From contig NZ_BOPO01000088.1 in assembly GCF_017312725.1 (NCBI RefSeq), forward strand, positions 23,139 through 87,138: 64,000 bases of DNA, in the 5' to 3' direction. Below are positions 41,908 to 50,087 of the stretch, piece by piece (the stretch's first letter is position 1; the number at the start of each line of letters is the position of its first letter). Source of the DNA: Actinocatenispora comari. GTDB taxonomy: Bacteria; Actinomycetota; Actinomycetes; Mycobacteriales; Micromonosporaceae. The notes beneath the pieces were generated by a model. That model was not told the origin of the DNA. It did not search any database and was given only the letters and a program-made list of their open reading frames with translations. A program made the position numbers and the translations under genes.

Positions 41908-42930
41908 GTGGCGGACACCGAGCGGCGCGGGAAGCTGCGCGTTGCCATCGCGATGCGCGACGCCGACCTGGGCGCGCTGTTTGGCCCGACGGCCCTCGCC
42001 GAGCTGCGCGAGCTCGCCACCATCACCCATCCCGGGGTACTGCGGCGACTCGACACCGATGCGGCGGCCGCCGCGTTGGCCGACGCCGAGGTCCTGCTCA
42101 CCGGCTGGGGCACCCCCCGGATCGACCACGCGGTGCTCGACCTGGCGCCGAAGCTGCGCGCCGTGGTGCACGCCGCCGGTACCGTCAAGACGTTCCTGAC
42201 CGACGAGGTGTTCGCCCGCGGCATCCAGGTGTCGTCCGCCGCCGACGCGAACTCGGTGCCGGTCGCCGAGTTCACCTTCGCGGCGATCGTGCTGGGCGCC
42301 AAGCGGTTCGGCCGCTTCGCCCGCCAGCTGCACGACACCCGCAGCACCCGGAGCACCGTCGGGGTTCCCACCATCGGTACCAACGGGATCACCGTCGGCG
42401 TGGTCGGCGCCTCCCGGATCGGCCGGCGGGTGCTGCGGCTGGTGCAGCACCTCGACGCGACCGTGCTCGTCTACGACCCGTACCTGCCGCGGGCCGAGGC
42501 CGCCGCGCTCGGCGCCGAACCGGTGGAGCTGGACGAGCTGTGCCGGCGCAGCACGGTACTGACGCTGCACGCGCCGGAGGGCCCGACGACCCGGCACATG
42601 CTCGACGCGCGCCGGCTCGCGCTGCTGCCGGACGGCGCGGTCGTGGTCAACACCGCGCGCGGTTCGCTGATCGACACCGTGGCGCTCACCGCCGAACTGG
42701 TCGCCGGCCGGCTGGACGCGCTGCTCGACGTCACCGACCCGGAGCCGCTGCCGGCCGACTCCCCGCTGTACGAGCTGCCCAACGTGGTGCTGACCCCGCA
42801 CATCGCCGGTGCGCTGGGCAACGAGGTGCGGCGGCTCGGTGCGCAGGCGGTGGCCGAACTGGGCCGGCTCGCGACCGGCCGCCCGCTGGCCCATCCCGTC
42901 CTCGGTCCCGACCTCCCGCACATCGCCTGA
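41908..42930 (+). CDS. D-isomer-specific 2-hydroxyacid dehydrogenase
   Basis: 340-aa NAD-dependent dehydrogenase. The Rossmann motif is GVVGASRIGRRVLRL (Ala in place of the first conserved Gly-x pattern), the catalytic Arg is in VNTARGSLID, the Glu in VTDPEPLP and the His in LTPHIAGAL. The GTG at 41908 follows TTGGAGGACGAG; upstream in-frame starts lack a ribosome site. It is the first gene of the unit with lacI, so it probably reduces a keto-acid or oxidises a hydroxyacid derived from the glycan. Confidence 0.9.
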   Translation: MADTERRGKLRVAIAMRDADLGALFGPTALAELRELATITHPGVLRRLDTDAAAAALADAEVLLTGWGTPRIDHAVLDLAPKLRAVVHAAGTVKTFLTDEVFARGIQVSSAADANSVPVAEFTFAAIVLGAKRFGRFARQLHDTRSTRSTVGVPTIGTNGITVGVVGASRIGRRVLRLVQHLDATVLVYDPYLPRAEAAALGAEPVELDELCRRSTVLTLHAPEGPTTRHMLDARRLALLPDGAVVVNTARGSLIDTVALTAELVAGRLDALLDVTDPEPLPADSPLYELPNVVLTPHIAGALGNEVRRLGAQAVAELGRLATGRPLAHPVLGPDLPHIA

Positions 42931-42954
42931 CCCCGCGCGGCCGAAGGATAGGGT
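42927..42954 (+). promoter_or_regulatory. Internal leaderless promoter of lacI
   Basis: CTGACC (42927-42932) and TAGGGT (42949-42954), 16 bp apart; the -10 box ends 6 nt before the ATG. This would give the regulator its own leaderless transcript. Confidence 0.45.
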
Positions 42955-42960
42955 GACGAG

Positions 42961-44070
42961 ATGAATCGCCGAGGCTCCACCGGAAACGGCACCACCCGGC
43001 GCCGGGCCCGCAGCGGGCCGATCACGATCGAGGACGTCGCGACCAAGGCGGGCGTCTCCGCCGCGACCGTGTCCCGGACGCTGAACGGCAACTACCCGGT
43101 CGCCGCGGCGACCCGCAGCAAGGTCGAGCGCGCGGTCCGCGAGCTCGGCTACGTGGTCAACGCGCACGCCCGCGCGCTGGCCGGCAACACCACCCGTACC
43201 GTCGGCATCGTCGTCAACGACGTCATCGACCCGTTCTTCGCCTACATCGCGCGGGGCGTCGAGCGGGAGGCGACCAGCCGCGGCCGGCTCTGCCTGATCG
43301 CCGCGACGCAGGGCGATTCGCGCCGCGAGCTGGCCCTCGTCGACCTGCTGCACGAGCAGCGCGCCGACGCGGTGGTGCTGGTCGGCGGCGCGTACGACGA
43401 TCCGACGTTCACCAGGCAGATGACCAAGCGCGCCGAGGCACTCGCCGCCGCCGGTTCGGTGCTGGTGCTCTGCGGTCGCCCGTCGCTCGGCCCCGGCGTA
43501 CCGACCGTGCAGGTCAGCTACGACAACGAGGGTGGCGCGGCGGCGATCACCGACTACCTGATCGGCGCCGGCCACCGACGCATCCTGTACCTCGGTGGCC
43601 CCACCGCGCTGTCCACCACCGCGGCGCGGCTGGCCGGGCACCGGCGGGCGCTCGCGGCACGCGGCATCCCGGTCGATCCGGACCTGATCCAGACCGGCGA
43701 GTTCGGTCGCCGGTTCGGCTACCACCGGCTGCGCGAGCTGCTCGCCGAGGGCGTCGACGCGACGGCGGTGTTCGCCGCGAACGACATGGTCGCCGCCGGT
43801 GCGCTGGAAGCGCTGACCGAGGCGGGGCTGCGGGTGCCGGCCGACCTGTCCCTCGTCGGGTACGACGATCTGCCGGTCGCCGCCGAGGTCGCCCCCGGGC
43901 TGACCACCGTGCACGTGCCGCTGGAGGAGATGGGCCGGGAGGCGGTGCGGCTGGCGCTCGCCGGCGAGGACACCGACACCAACGCCGCCCCCGGCAGCTC
44001 GATGACGGTCGGCACGCACATCGTGACCCGGGCCTCGGTCGGGCCGCCGAACCCCGACCGGCGGCCCTGA
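42961..44070 (+). CDS. LacI-family transcriptional regulator of the glycan locus
   Basis: 369-aa repressor. N-terminal helix-turn-helix (about 20-70): ITIEDVATKAGVSAATVSRT, then the hinge helix region SKVERAVRELGYVVNAHARAL. The C-terminal sugar-binding domain has VGIVVNDVIDPFFAYIARGV, TAVFAANDMVAAGAL and SLVGYDDLPVAAE. It likely binds the GTAAGCGCTTAC-type sites at 41737, 35170, 41882 and 35258 and is released by a sugar from the glycan. The start has no Shine-Dalgarno but a -10 box at leaderless distance. Confidence 0.95.
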   Translation: MNRRGSTGNGTTRRRARSGPITIEDVATKAGVSAATVSRTLNGNYPVAAATRSKVERAVRELGYVVNAHARALAGNTTRTVGIVVNDVIDPFFAYIARGVEREATSRGRLCLIAATQGDSRRELALVDLLHEQRADAVVLVGGAYDDPTFTRQMTKRAEALAAAGSVLVLCGRPSLGPGVPTVQVSYDNEGGAAAITDYLIGAGHRRILYLGGPTALSTTAARLAGHRRALAARGIPVDPDLIQTGEFGRRFGYHRLRELLAEGVDATAVFAANDMVAAGALEALTEAGLRVPADLSLVGYDDLPVAAEVAPGLTTVHVPLEEMGREAVRLALAGEDTDTNAAPGSSMTVGTHIVTRASVGPPNPDRRP

Positions 44071-44152
44071 GCCCGGCACCGCCGGAGCCACGCCGCCGGG
44101 ACGGCCGCGATCCCCGACCCCCGCCCGACACCGCCGCTGGGAGCACCACCAG

Positions 44153-46105
44153 ATGACCGACACCCCGCCGTACCTCGTGCTGCCGCCGCTGGAGCGGTCG
44201 CTGTCCACCCGCACCGGCTGGGGCCGGCAGCACTGGGAGACGCTCGCCGACCACCTGCTCGACTCGGTCGCGCCGTACGCGACGGCCGGCGGCGGGCAGT
44301 TCCGGCTCCCCGGCCGCAACAGCCGCTCCGGCGTGGTCTCCGACGGGCTGGAGGGGTTCGCCCGGACGTTCCTGCTCGCCGCGTTCCGGATCCGCGGCGC
44401 CAGCGGGCAGGGCGTCGACGGACTGATCGAGCGGTACGCGACCGGGTTGGTCGCCGGCACCACGCCGGGCCGGGACGACTCCTGGCCGGTGATCGTCGAC
44501 CGGTCCCAGCAGATGGTGGAGGCGGCGTCGATCGCGCTGGCGCTGCACGAGACCCGGTCGTGGATCTTCGACCGGCTGTCCACCGCCGAGCAGGACAACG
44601 TGCGCGGCTGGCTCGGCGGCTTCGTCGGCAAGCGCACCTGGGACAACAACTGGATCCTGTTCCAGGTGGTCACCGAGCAGTTCCTGGCCACGGTGGACGG
44701 TCCGCACGACCCGGCCGAGATCGAGCGCGGCCTGGCCACGATCGAGCCGTGGTACCGCGGGAACGGCTGGTACTCCGACGGCGCCGGCGCGAACTACGAC
44801 TACTACATCGGCTGGGCCATGCACCTGTACCCGTTGCTGTGGACCAGGATGGTCGACGACGACGGCGGCCGGGGCGAGGTGTACCGGCAGCGGCTGCGCG
44901 AGTTCCTCGCCGGCTACCAGCACTTCTTCGGCGCCGACGGCGCGCCGGTGCACCAGGGCCGGTCGCTGACGTACCGGTTCGCCTGCGCGGCGCCGCTGTG
45001 GCTCGGCGCGCTGTTCGACGCGACGCCGCTGACGCCGGGGCAGACCCGGCGGCTCGCCTCCGACGTGGTGCGGCACTTCGTCGAGCGCGGCGCGCCGGAC
45101 CGGCGCGGCCTGCTCACCCTCGGCTGGTACGAGCCGTTCCTGCCGACCACCCAGGAGTACTCCGGCCCCGGCTCACCGTACTGGGCGAGCAAGGGGTTCC
45201 TCGGCCTGCTGCTGCCGCCCGACCATCCGGTGTGGACCGAACCGGAACGCTCGGTGCCGGGCGACCTCGCCGACCAGGTGATCGCCCTGCCGGAGCCCGG
45301 ATTCCTGCTCTCCTCGACCGTGCACGACGGCATCGTCCGGCTGCTCAACCACGGCAGCGACCACAACGCCGCGCCGCCCGCGCCGGCGCACGACGATCCG
45401 CACTACGCGAAACTCGCGTACAGCACGCACACCGGGCCGGAGGCGGCGCCGGCGGCCTGGCACGCCGACGTGGACAACCATCTCGCGCTGCTCGCGCCGG
45501 ACGGTACGGCGTCCCGGCGGGCCCGGATCGAACGCGTCGCGCTCGGGGACCGGTTCGCCGCGTCCCGGCACACCGCGACGGTCGGCGACACCGAGTACCG
45601 GGTGGAGACGGCGACCGTGGTCCGCGGCTGCTGGGAGCTGCGCGCGCACCTGGTCACCGGGCCGGCCGGCGCGGCGGTGCGGGAGGGCGGGTACCCGATC
45701 GCCGACCAGACACCACCATCCACAGTGGTCGGTGACCGGTTCGCCTTGGTGCGCAACGGATCGGCGGTCAGCTCCGCGCTGGTCGGGCTGGCGGGGTGGG
45801 CCGGCGCCGGGGTGCACACCGACGTCGAGGCCAACGCGTACGGGCCGTGCTCGGCCACGCCGCTGCTGCGCGGCGCGCATTCCGGCGACGAGTCGGTGTT
45901 CGTCGGCCTCGCCGTGCTCAGCGGCGACAGCGTGCACCCGGAGGCGTTGGCAGCCGGTTTCGCGGTACGGGTGGCCGGGCGCACCGTGGTGGTGCGCTAC
46001 CCGGACGGCGAGCTGGTCCGCCTCGTGCTCGGCGACCTGCCGGCCGGTGCGGTGCGCTACCAGCGACACGCCGTCGACGGGCCGGGCGCGTCCCTGCGCG
46101 CCTGA
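44153..46105 (+). CDS. DUF2264-domain protein
   Basis: 650-aa protein without signal peptide, so probably cytoplasmic. The N-terminal two thirds look like an alpha/alpha toroid (NNWILFQVVTEQFLATVDG, GAGANYDYYIGWAMHLYPLLW), and the last third is beta-rich. DUF2264 proteins are found in carbohydrate-use loci and resemble glucuronyl hydrolases and lyases by fold. No unsaturated-uronate hydrolase of GH88/GH105 type is recognisable elsewhere in the locus, so this protein may fill that role for PL8 products; that is inference. The ATG follows GGGAG at 10 nt, 82 bp after lacI. Confidence 0.85.
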   Translation: MTDTPPYLVLPPLERSLSTRTGWGRQHWETLADHLLDSVAPYATAGGGQFRLPGRNSRSGVVSDGLEGFARTFLLAAFRIRGASGQGVDGLIERYATGLVAGTTPGRDDSWPVIVDRSQQMVEAASIALALHETRSWIFDRLSTAEQDNVRGWLGGFVGKRTWDNNWILFQVVTEQFLATVDGPHDPAEIERGLATIEPWYRGNGWYSDGAGANYDYYIGWAMHLYPLLWTRMVDDDGGRGEVYRQRLREFLAGYQHFFGADGAPVHQGRSLTYRFACAAPLWLGALFDATPLTPGQTRRLASDVVRHFVERGAPDRRGLLTLGWYEPFLPTTQEYSGPGSPYWASKGFLGLLLPPDHPVWTEPERSVPGDLADQVIALPEPGFLLSSTVHDGIVRLLNHGSDHNAAPPAPAHDDPHYAKLAYSTHTGPEAAPAAWHADVDNHLALLAPDGTASRRARIERVALGDRFAASRHTATVGDTEYRVETATVVRGCWELRAHLVTGPAGAAVREGGYPIADQTPPSTVVGDRFALVRNGSAVSSALVGLAGWAGAGVHTDVEANAYGPCSATPLLRGAHSGDESVFVGLAVLSGDSVHPEALAAGFAVRVAGRTVVVRYPDGELVRLVLGDLPAGAVRYQRHAVDGPGASLRA

Positions 46106-46116
46106 CCCGAACCGGG

Positions 46117-48282
46117 TCAGCGCGGTCGACTCTCCGCCTGATCGTCCACAGTGGACGGATCGGCGTCCGGCGCCGCGCCGGCATCCGGTGCACCGTCCGC
46201 GTCGCCGGTGCCACCGGTCGGCGACCCGGCATCGGCCGGCGGCTTCCCCGTCGACGACGCGGCGTCGCCCGACGTCGAGGCCCCGGCGTCGGCCGGCCGC
46301 TCCACGGTCGAGGACCCGGGATCGACCGACGGGCCCGTGCTCGTCGGCCCGGCCCCGCCGGGCAGCTCGACGTGCGACGACGCGGCGTCGACCGACGTCG
46401 ACCCGGCGTCGGCCGGCAGCGCTGCGGTCGAGGAGCCAGCGCGATCGCCGGACGGCGGGACCGGCCCCCCGGTCGGTTCGTCGCCCGGGGCGGGCGGCTC
46501 GTCGTCGTGGGCGGAGTCCGGGCCGGTGGACTCGTCGGTCCCGGAGCCCACCGCGAGCGGGCCGCCGCCGAAATCGGGTTCCTCGAGCTCGGCCGGCTCC
46601 GGCGGCAGGTCGGCGTCGTCCGGGGCGAGCGGCAGGGTGACCCGGAAGGTCGCGCCCTCGCCCGGCGCCGTCTCCACGTCCACCCGGCCGTGGTGCGCGG
46701 CGACCAGCGAGGCGACGATGGCCAGCCCCAGGCCGGTGCCGCCGGCTTCCCGGGACCGCGCCTTGTCGACCCGGTAGAACCGCTCGAACACCCGGTCGCG
46801 CTGCTCCGGGGTGAGCCCCGGGCCCTGGTCGGCGACCTCGACGACCGCCGCGCCGGCCGCGGTGCGTACCCGGATCTGCACCGGGGTGCCGGCCGGGGTG
46901 TGCGCCAGCGCGTTGTCGACCAGGTTGCGCAGCACCTGGCGCAGCCGTGGCTCGTCGCCCAGCACCACCGGCGGACCGTCCGAGCCGGCGCCCACGTGCA
47001 GCGACACGTCCCGGTCCGGCGCGATGGCGCGGGCGGACTGGACCGCGTCGGCCGCGATCGCGAGCAGATCGACCGGCTCGGAGGCCACCGGGCGCTGCTG
47101 GTCCAGCCGGGCGAGCATCAGCAGGTCCTCGACCAGCAGCCCCATCCGGGACGCCTCGGCCTCGATCCGGCGCATCAACCGGTTCGCCTCGGCGAAGCGC
47201 GTCTCGTCGCCGTGCTCGACCGCTCCCGGTGCGGTGTCCAACCGCTGCCGGTACAGCTCGGCGAAGCCGCGGATGGTGGTCAGCGGGGTGCGCAGCTCGT
47301 GGCTCGCGTCGGCGACGAACCGGCGCATCTTCTCCTCGGACCGGTGCGCCGCGGCGGCCGAGGCCCGGGCCGCGTCCGCGGCGCGGCGGGCGGCGTCGGC
47401 GGAGCGGCGCGCGGCGTGCTCGGACCCGGCCTGCGCGGAGAACGCCGCCTCGATCTGGCCGAGCATCGCGTTCAGCGCCCGGCCCAGCCGGCCCAGCTCG
47501 GTACGCGGGTCGCGTTCGGGCACCCGCAGGCCGAGGTTGCCGGCGGCGATGGCGCCGGCGGTACGTTCGATGTCCCGCAACGGATGCAGGCTGTAGGTGA
47601 CCACCGCGGCGCCGACGATCGCGAGCAGCACCAGCACTGCGGCGCCGACGATCACCTCGATCGTGATCAACCGGCTGATGGTGGCGTTCACCGAATCCAT
47701 CGAGGCGGAGATGATCAGGTACTGGTTGGAGTCGCCGAGCTTCAGCGGCTGCACCAACACCCGCCAGCGGTGCGCGTCGTCGTTCGACCCGGTACTGAAC
47801 GGGTGTCCGGCCGCGGCGTCGAGCGCGCTGGCGGAGTGCGGGTAGACCGGGTAGGTGGTCGGGTTCGGCTTCTCGCTGCTGGTCCTGCTGTAGATGGCGC
47901 CGTTGTCCTGCCGCGTCTCGAACGTGTACTGAGCGTTCACCTTCATCGGCGACTCGGAGCTGGACGGCACCACGTCCTGCACGTTGAAGATGATCTTCTG
48001 CGAGCCGCCGGTGTTGGGCATCGCGTCGATCTTCTGCAGGATCCTGGTGCGCGTCTGGTGGTACAGCGAGTTGAGCTGGTCGTCGACCCGGGCGGTCAGG
48101 TAGCCGCGCAGGAACATCACGCTGGCCGCGCCGATCAGCACCAGCCCGGCGAGCACCAGCACCATGGCCGCGGCGACCATCCGGCTGGCGAGCGGCATCC
48201 GGCCGACCGTGGTACGCAGGAAGCCGGACACCCCGCGCCGTCGGCGCGGCGGCGACATCCTGGTCGGATCGGCGTAACTCAC
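46117..48282 (-). CDS. Sensor histidine kinase with HAMP domain and long low-complexity tail
   Basis: 721-aa kinase. Membrane helices at about 35-57 and 208-230 flank an extracellular sensor (60-205). HAMP at 231-284, then an Ala/Arg-rich coil (AARRSADAARRAADAARA), HisKA with H328 (VADASHELRTPL), and HATPase with NLVDNALAHT, VADQGPGLTP, GTGLGLAIV. After the kinase core (end near 545) comes a tail of about 170 residues rich in Asp, Ser, Pro, Ala and Gly with repeats such as SSTVERPADAG. Most relatives end at the core. It follows its response regulator by 58 bp and is convergent with the DUF2264 gene. Confidence 0.93.
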   Translation of the reverse strand: MSYADPTRMSPPRRRRGVSGFLRTTVGRMPLASRMVAAAMVLVLAGLVLIGAASVMFLRGYLTARVDDQLNSLYHQTRTRILQKIDAMPNTGGSQKIIFNVQDVVPSSSESPMKVNAQYTFETRQDNGAIYSRTSSEKPNPTTYPVYPHSASALDAAAGHPFSTGSNDDAHRWRVLVQPLKLGDSNQYLIISASMDSVNATISRLITIEVIVGAAVLVLLAIVGAAVVTYSLHPLRDIERTAGAIAAGNLGLRVPERDPRTELGRLGRALNAMLGQIEAAFSAQAGSEHAARRSADAARRAADAARASAAAAHRSEEKMRRFVADASHELRTPLTTIRGFAELYRQRLDTAPGAVEHGDETRFAEANRLMRRIEAEASRMGLLVEDLLMLARLDQQRPVASEPVDLLAIAADAVQSARAIAPDRDVSLHVGAGSDGPPVVLGDEPRLRQVLRNLVDNALAHTPAGTPVQIRVRTAAGAAVVEVADQGPGLTPEQRDRVFERFYRVDKARSREAGGTGLGLAIVASLVAAHHGRVDVETAPGEGATFRVTLPLAPDDADLPPEPAELEEPDFGGGPLAVGSGTDESTGPDSAHDDEPPAPGDEPTGGPVPPSGDRAGSSTAALPADAGSTSVDAASSHVELPGGAGPTSTGPSVDPGSSTVERPADAGASTSGDAASSTGKPPADAGSPTGGTGDADGAPDAGAAPDADPSTVDDQAESRPR
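46144..46156. repeat. 13-mer palindrome GTCCACNGTGGAC, copy 5
   Basis: GTCCACAGTGGAC inside the low-complexity tail of the large histidine kinase. Confidence 0.6.
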
Positions 48283-48340
48283 TGGCGTTCCCGCACTTCC
48301 CCCGTGGCCGGCACGCGACCGGTCACCATGACGTTCCTGA

Positions 48341-49105
48341 TCAGCTCGGCATCCGCAGCACGTACCCGACGCCGCGCAGCGTGTGGATCAGCCGCGGCTC
48401 GCTGGTGTCGACCTTGCGCCGCAGGTAGGACACGTACGACTCGACGATCGAGTCGTCGCCGCGGAAGTCGTAGTTCCACACGTGGTCCAGGATCTGCGCC
48501 TTGGACAGCACCCGGCCCGCGTTGGTCATGAAGTACCGCAGCAGTTTGAACTCGGTCGGCGACAGCTTGATCAGCTTGCCGCCGCGGTAGACCTCGTGGG
48601 TCTCCTCGTCCAGCTCGATGTCGGCGAAGGTGAGCCGCGGCGGCGGCTCGAACTCCCCGCCGGTGCGGCGCAGCACCGCCCGGATCCGGGCGATGACCTC
48701 CTCCAGGCTGAACGGCTTGGTCACATAGTCGTCGCCGCCGAGGGTCAGGCCGCGCACCTTGTCCTCGGTGCCGTCCCGGGCGGTCAGGAACACCACCGGG
48801 GTGCGGTCGCCGCCGGAGCGCATCCGCCGGGCCACCTCGAACCCGTCCATGTCCGGCAGCATCACGTCCAGCACGACCAGGTCGGGGCGGCGGCGTTGAA
48901 CCGCCGTGGTGGCCTCCTGGCCCCGGGTCGCGGTGCTCACCTCGAAGCCGGCGTAGCGCAGGCTCGCCGACAGCAGCTCCAGAATGTTCGGGTCGTCCTC
49001 GACGACGAGCAGGCGCGCCTCGCTCTGCCGGCCGCCCGCACCGGCCCTCGCCTGAGCAAGATCACTCGGTCCCGCGGATGTTCCTGTGGCCATGTGACCC
49101 ATCAT
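48341..49105 (-). CDS. OmpR-family response regulator
   Basis: About 254-aa regulator. Receiver domain with EDDPN, the phospho-Asp in VVLDVMLPDMDG, TARDGTEDK and TKPFSLEE lysine; C-terminal winged helix with LSPTEFKLLRYFMTNAGRVLSK and IVESYVSYLRRKVD. Closest in style to TcrX/PrrA-type regulators. ATGs at 49105, 49102 and 49093 are all possible; none has a clear Shine-Dalgarno. It is upstream of its kinase. Targets unknown. Confidence 0.93.
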   Translation of the reverse strand: MMGHMATGTSAGPSDLAQARAGAGGRQSEARLLVVEDDPNILELLSASLRYAGFEVSTATRGQEATTAVQRRRPDLVVLDVMLPDMDGFEVARRMRSGGDRTPVVFLTARDGTEDKVRGLTLGGDDYVTKPFSLEEVIARIRAVLRRTGGEFEPPPRLTFADIELDEETHEVYRGGKLIKLSPTEFKLLRYFMTNAGRVLSKAQILDHVWNYDFRGDDSIVESYVSYLRRKVDTSEPRLIHTLRGVGYVLRMPS

Positions 49106-49244
49106 TACCCAGAAGCTCTGGACCGCCACTGACGAAAGCCTGTGAGTTGACTGGAAATCACCGCGGTAAGAGCGTGCCGCCGAGCCGGCGATGTGAGACG
49201 GTGGGTGCATGACGAGGAATGCATACCGTCACCAACTGTCCCGT

Positions 49245-49272
49245 TTGACGTCACATGGCGTACAGGTACGGT
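49245..49272 (+). promoter_or_regulatory. Promoter of the hotdog-like gene
   Basis: TTGACG (49245-49250) and TACGGT (49267-49272), 16-bp spacer, about 34 bp upstream of the ATG, in the 200-bp divergent gap with the OmpR-type regulator. Confidence 0.5.
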
Positions 49273-49305
49273 GAAGGCGACCTCGCACCCACGGACGGCA
49301 ACCTC

Positions 49306-50019
49306 ATGACACAGCTGACGATATCTCCCCGTTTCGCTGGCCGGCCAGACAGCGCGAGCCCCGGCTACGTCGCCGGGCAGCTCGCCAAGGCCGCGCACAG
49401 CGCGAACGGCACGGTCGTGACCATACACACGCCGCCGCCGCTGTCGCGACCGCTCGACATCGACACCGAGTCGTCCCGCACCGGCGACGTCCACCTGTAC
49501 GACGGGGAGCTGCTGATCGCCAGCGCCCGGCCGGCCGAGCCGTTCGACGCGCTGGTCCCGCCGGTCGGCTTCGAGGTCGCGGAGCTGGCGTCGGCCGGCT
49601 ACCCCGGCTTCACCGAGCACCCGTACCCGAACTGCTTCGTCTGCGGCCACCAGCGGGACAAGGGCGACGGGCTGCGGCTGTTCCCCGGCCGGCTGGACGA
49701 CGGCACCGGCCGTACCGCCTGCCCCTGGGTGCCGGACGACTCGGCCACCGACGCCGACGGCCAGGTACCGGAGGAGATCGTCTGGGCCGCGCTGGACTGC
49801 CCGGGCGGCTGGACCGTCGAGCACGAGCACCGGCCGCAGGTGCTCGGCCGGATCGCCGCCCGGGTCCGGGACGTGCCCAAGCCCGGCGAACACTGCGTGG
49901 TGATGGGCCGTAGTCTGGGCACGGACGGCCACAAGACGTACGTGGCGACGACCATCTACGGTCCGGACGGCGCCATCCTCGGGCAGGCCCTCGCCACCTG
50001 GCTCACCCTGCGCGACTGA
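49306..50019 (+). CDS. Conserved protein, hotdog-fold-like
   Basis: 237-aa protein. It has two similar halves: SPGYVAGQLAKAAHSANGTVVTIHTPPPL, then VWAALDCPGGWTVE, and a central CFVCGHQR motif that may bind zinc. The pattern resembles double-hotdog thioesterase-like proteins (PaaI/FcoT style) but no catalytic residue is certain. Start at the ATG at 49306; an upstream GTG at 49255 would overlap the promoter. It stands alone after the divergent response regulator. Confidence 0.75.
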   Translation: MTQLTISPRFAGRPDSASPGYVAGQLAKAAHSANGTVVTIHTPPPLSRPLDIDTESSRTGDVHLYDGELLIASARPAEPFDALVPPVGFEVAELASAGYPGFTEHPYPNCFVCGHQRDKGDGLRLFPGRLDDGTGRTACPWVPDDSATDADGQVPEEIVWAALDCPGGWTVEHEHRPQVLGRIAARVRDVPKPGEHCVVMGRSLGTDGHKTYVATTIYGPDGAILGQALATWLTLRD

Positions 50020-50087
50020 TCCGTCGGTACGATCTGCGCCCGTCACCAGACACGCCCCAGGGCCGCGACGCCACGACGGAGGTTGAC

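Noticed and set aside
29209..46105. Glycan locus as a recent genomic island
   Set aside because: No tRNA, integrase, direct repeats or obvious GC drop; base and codon use look like the neighbours.
8689..46156. GTCCAC/GTGGAC palindromes as a replication origin
   Set aside because: Copies are dispersed over 37 kb inside genes, not clustered, and dnaA/dnaN/gyrB are absent.
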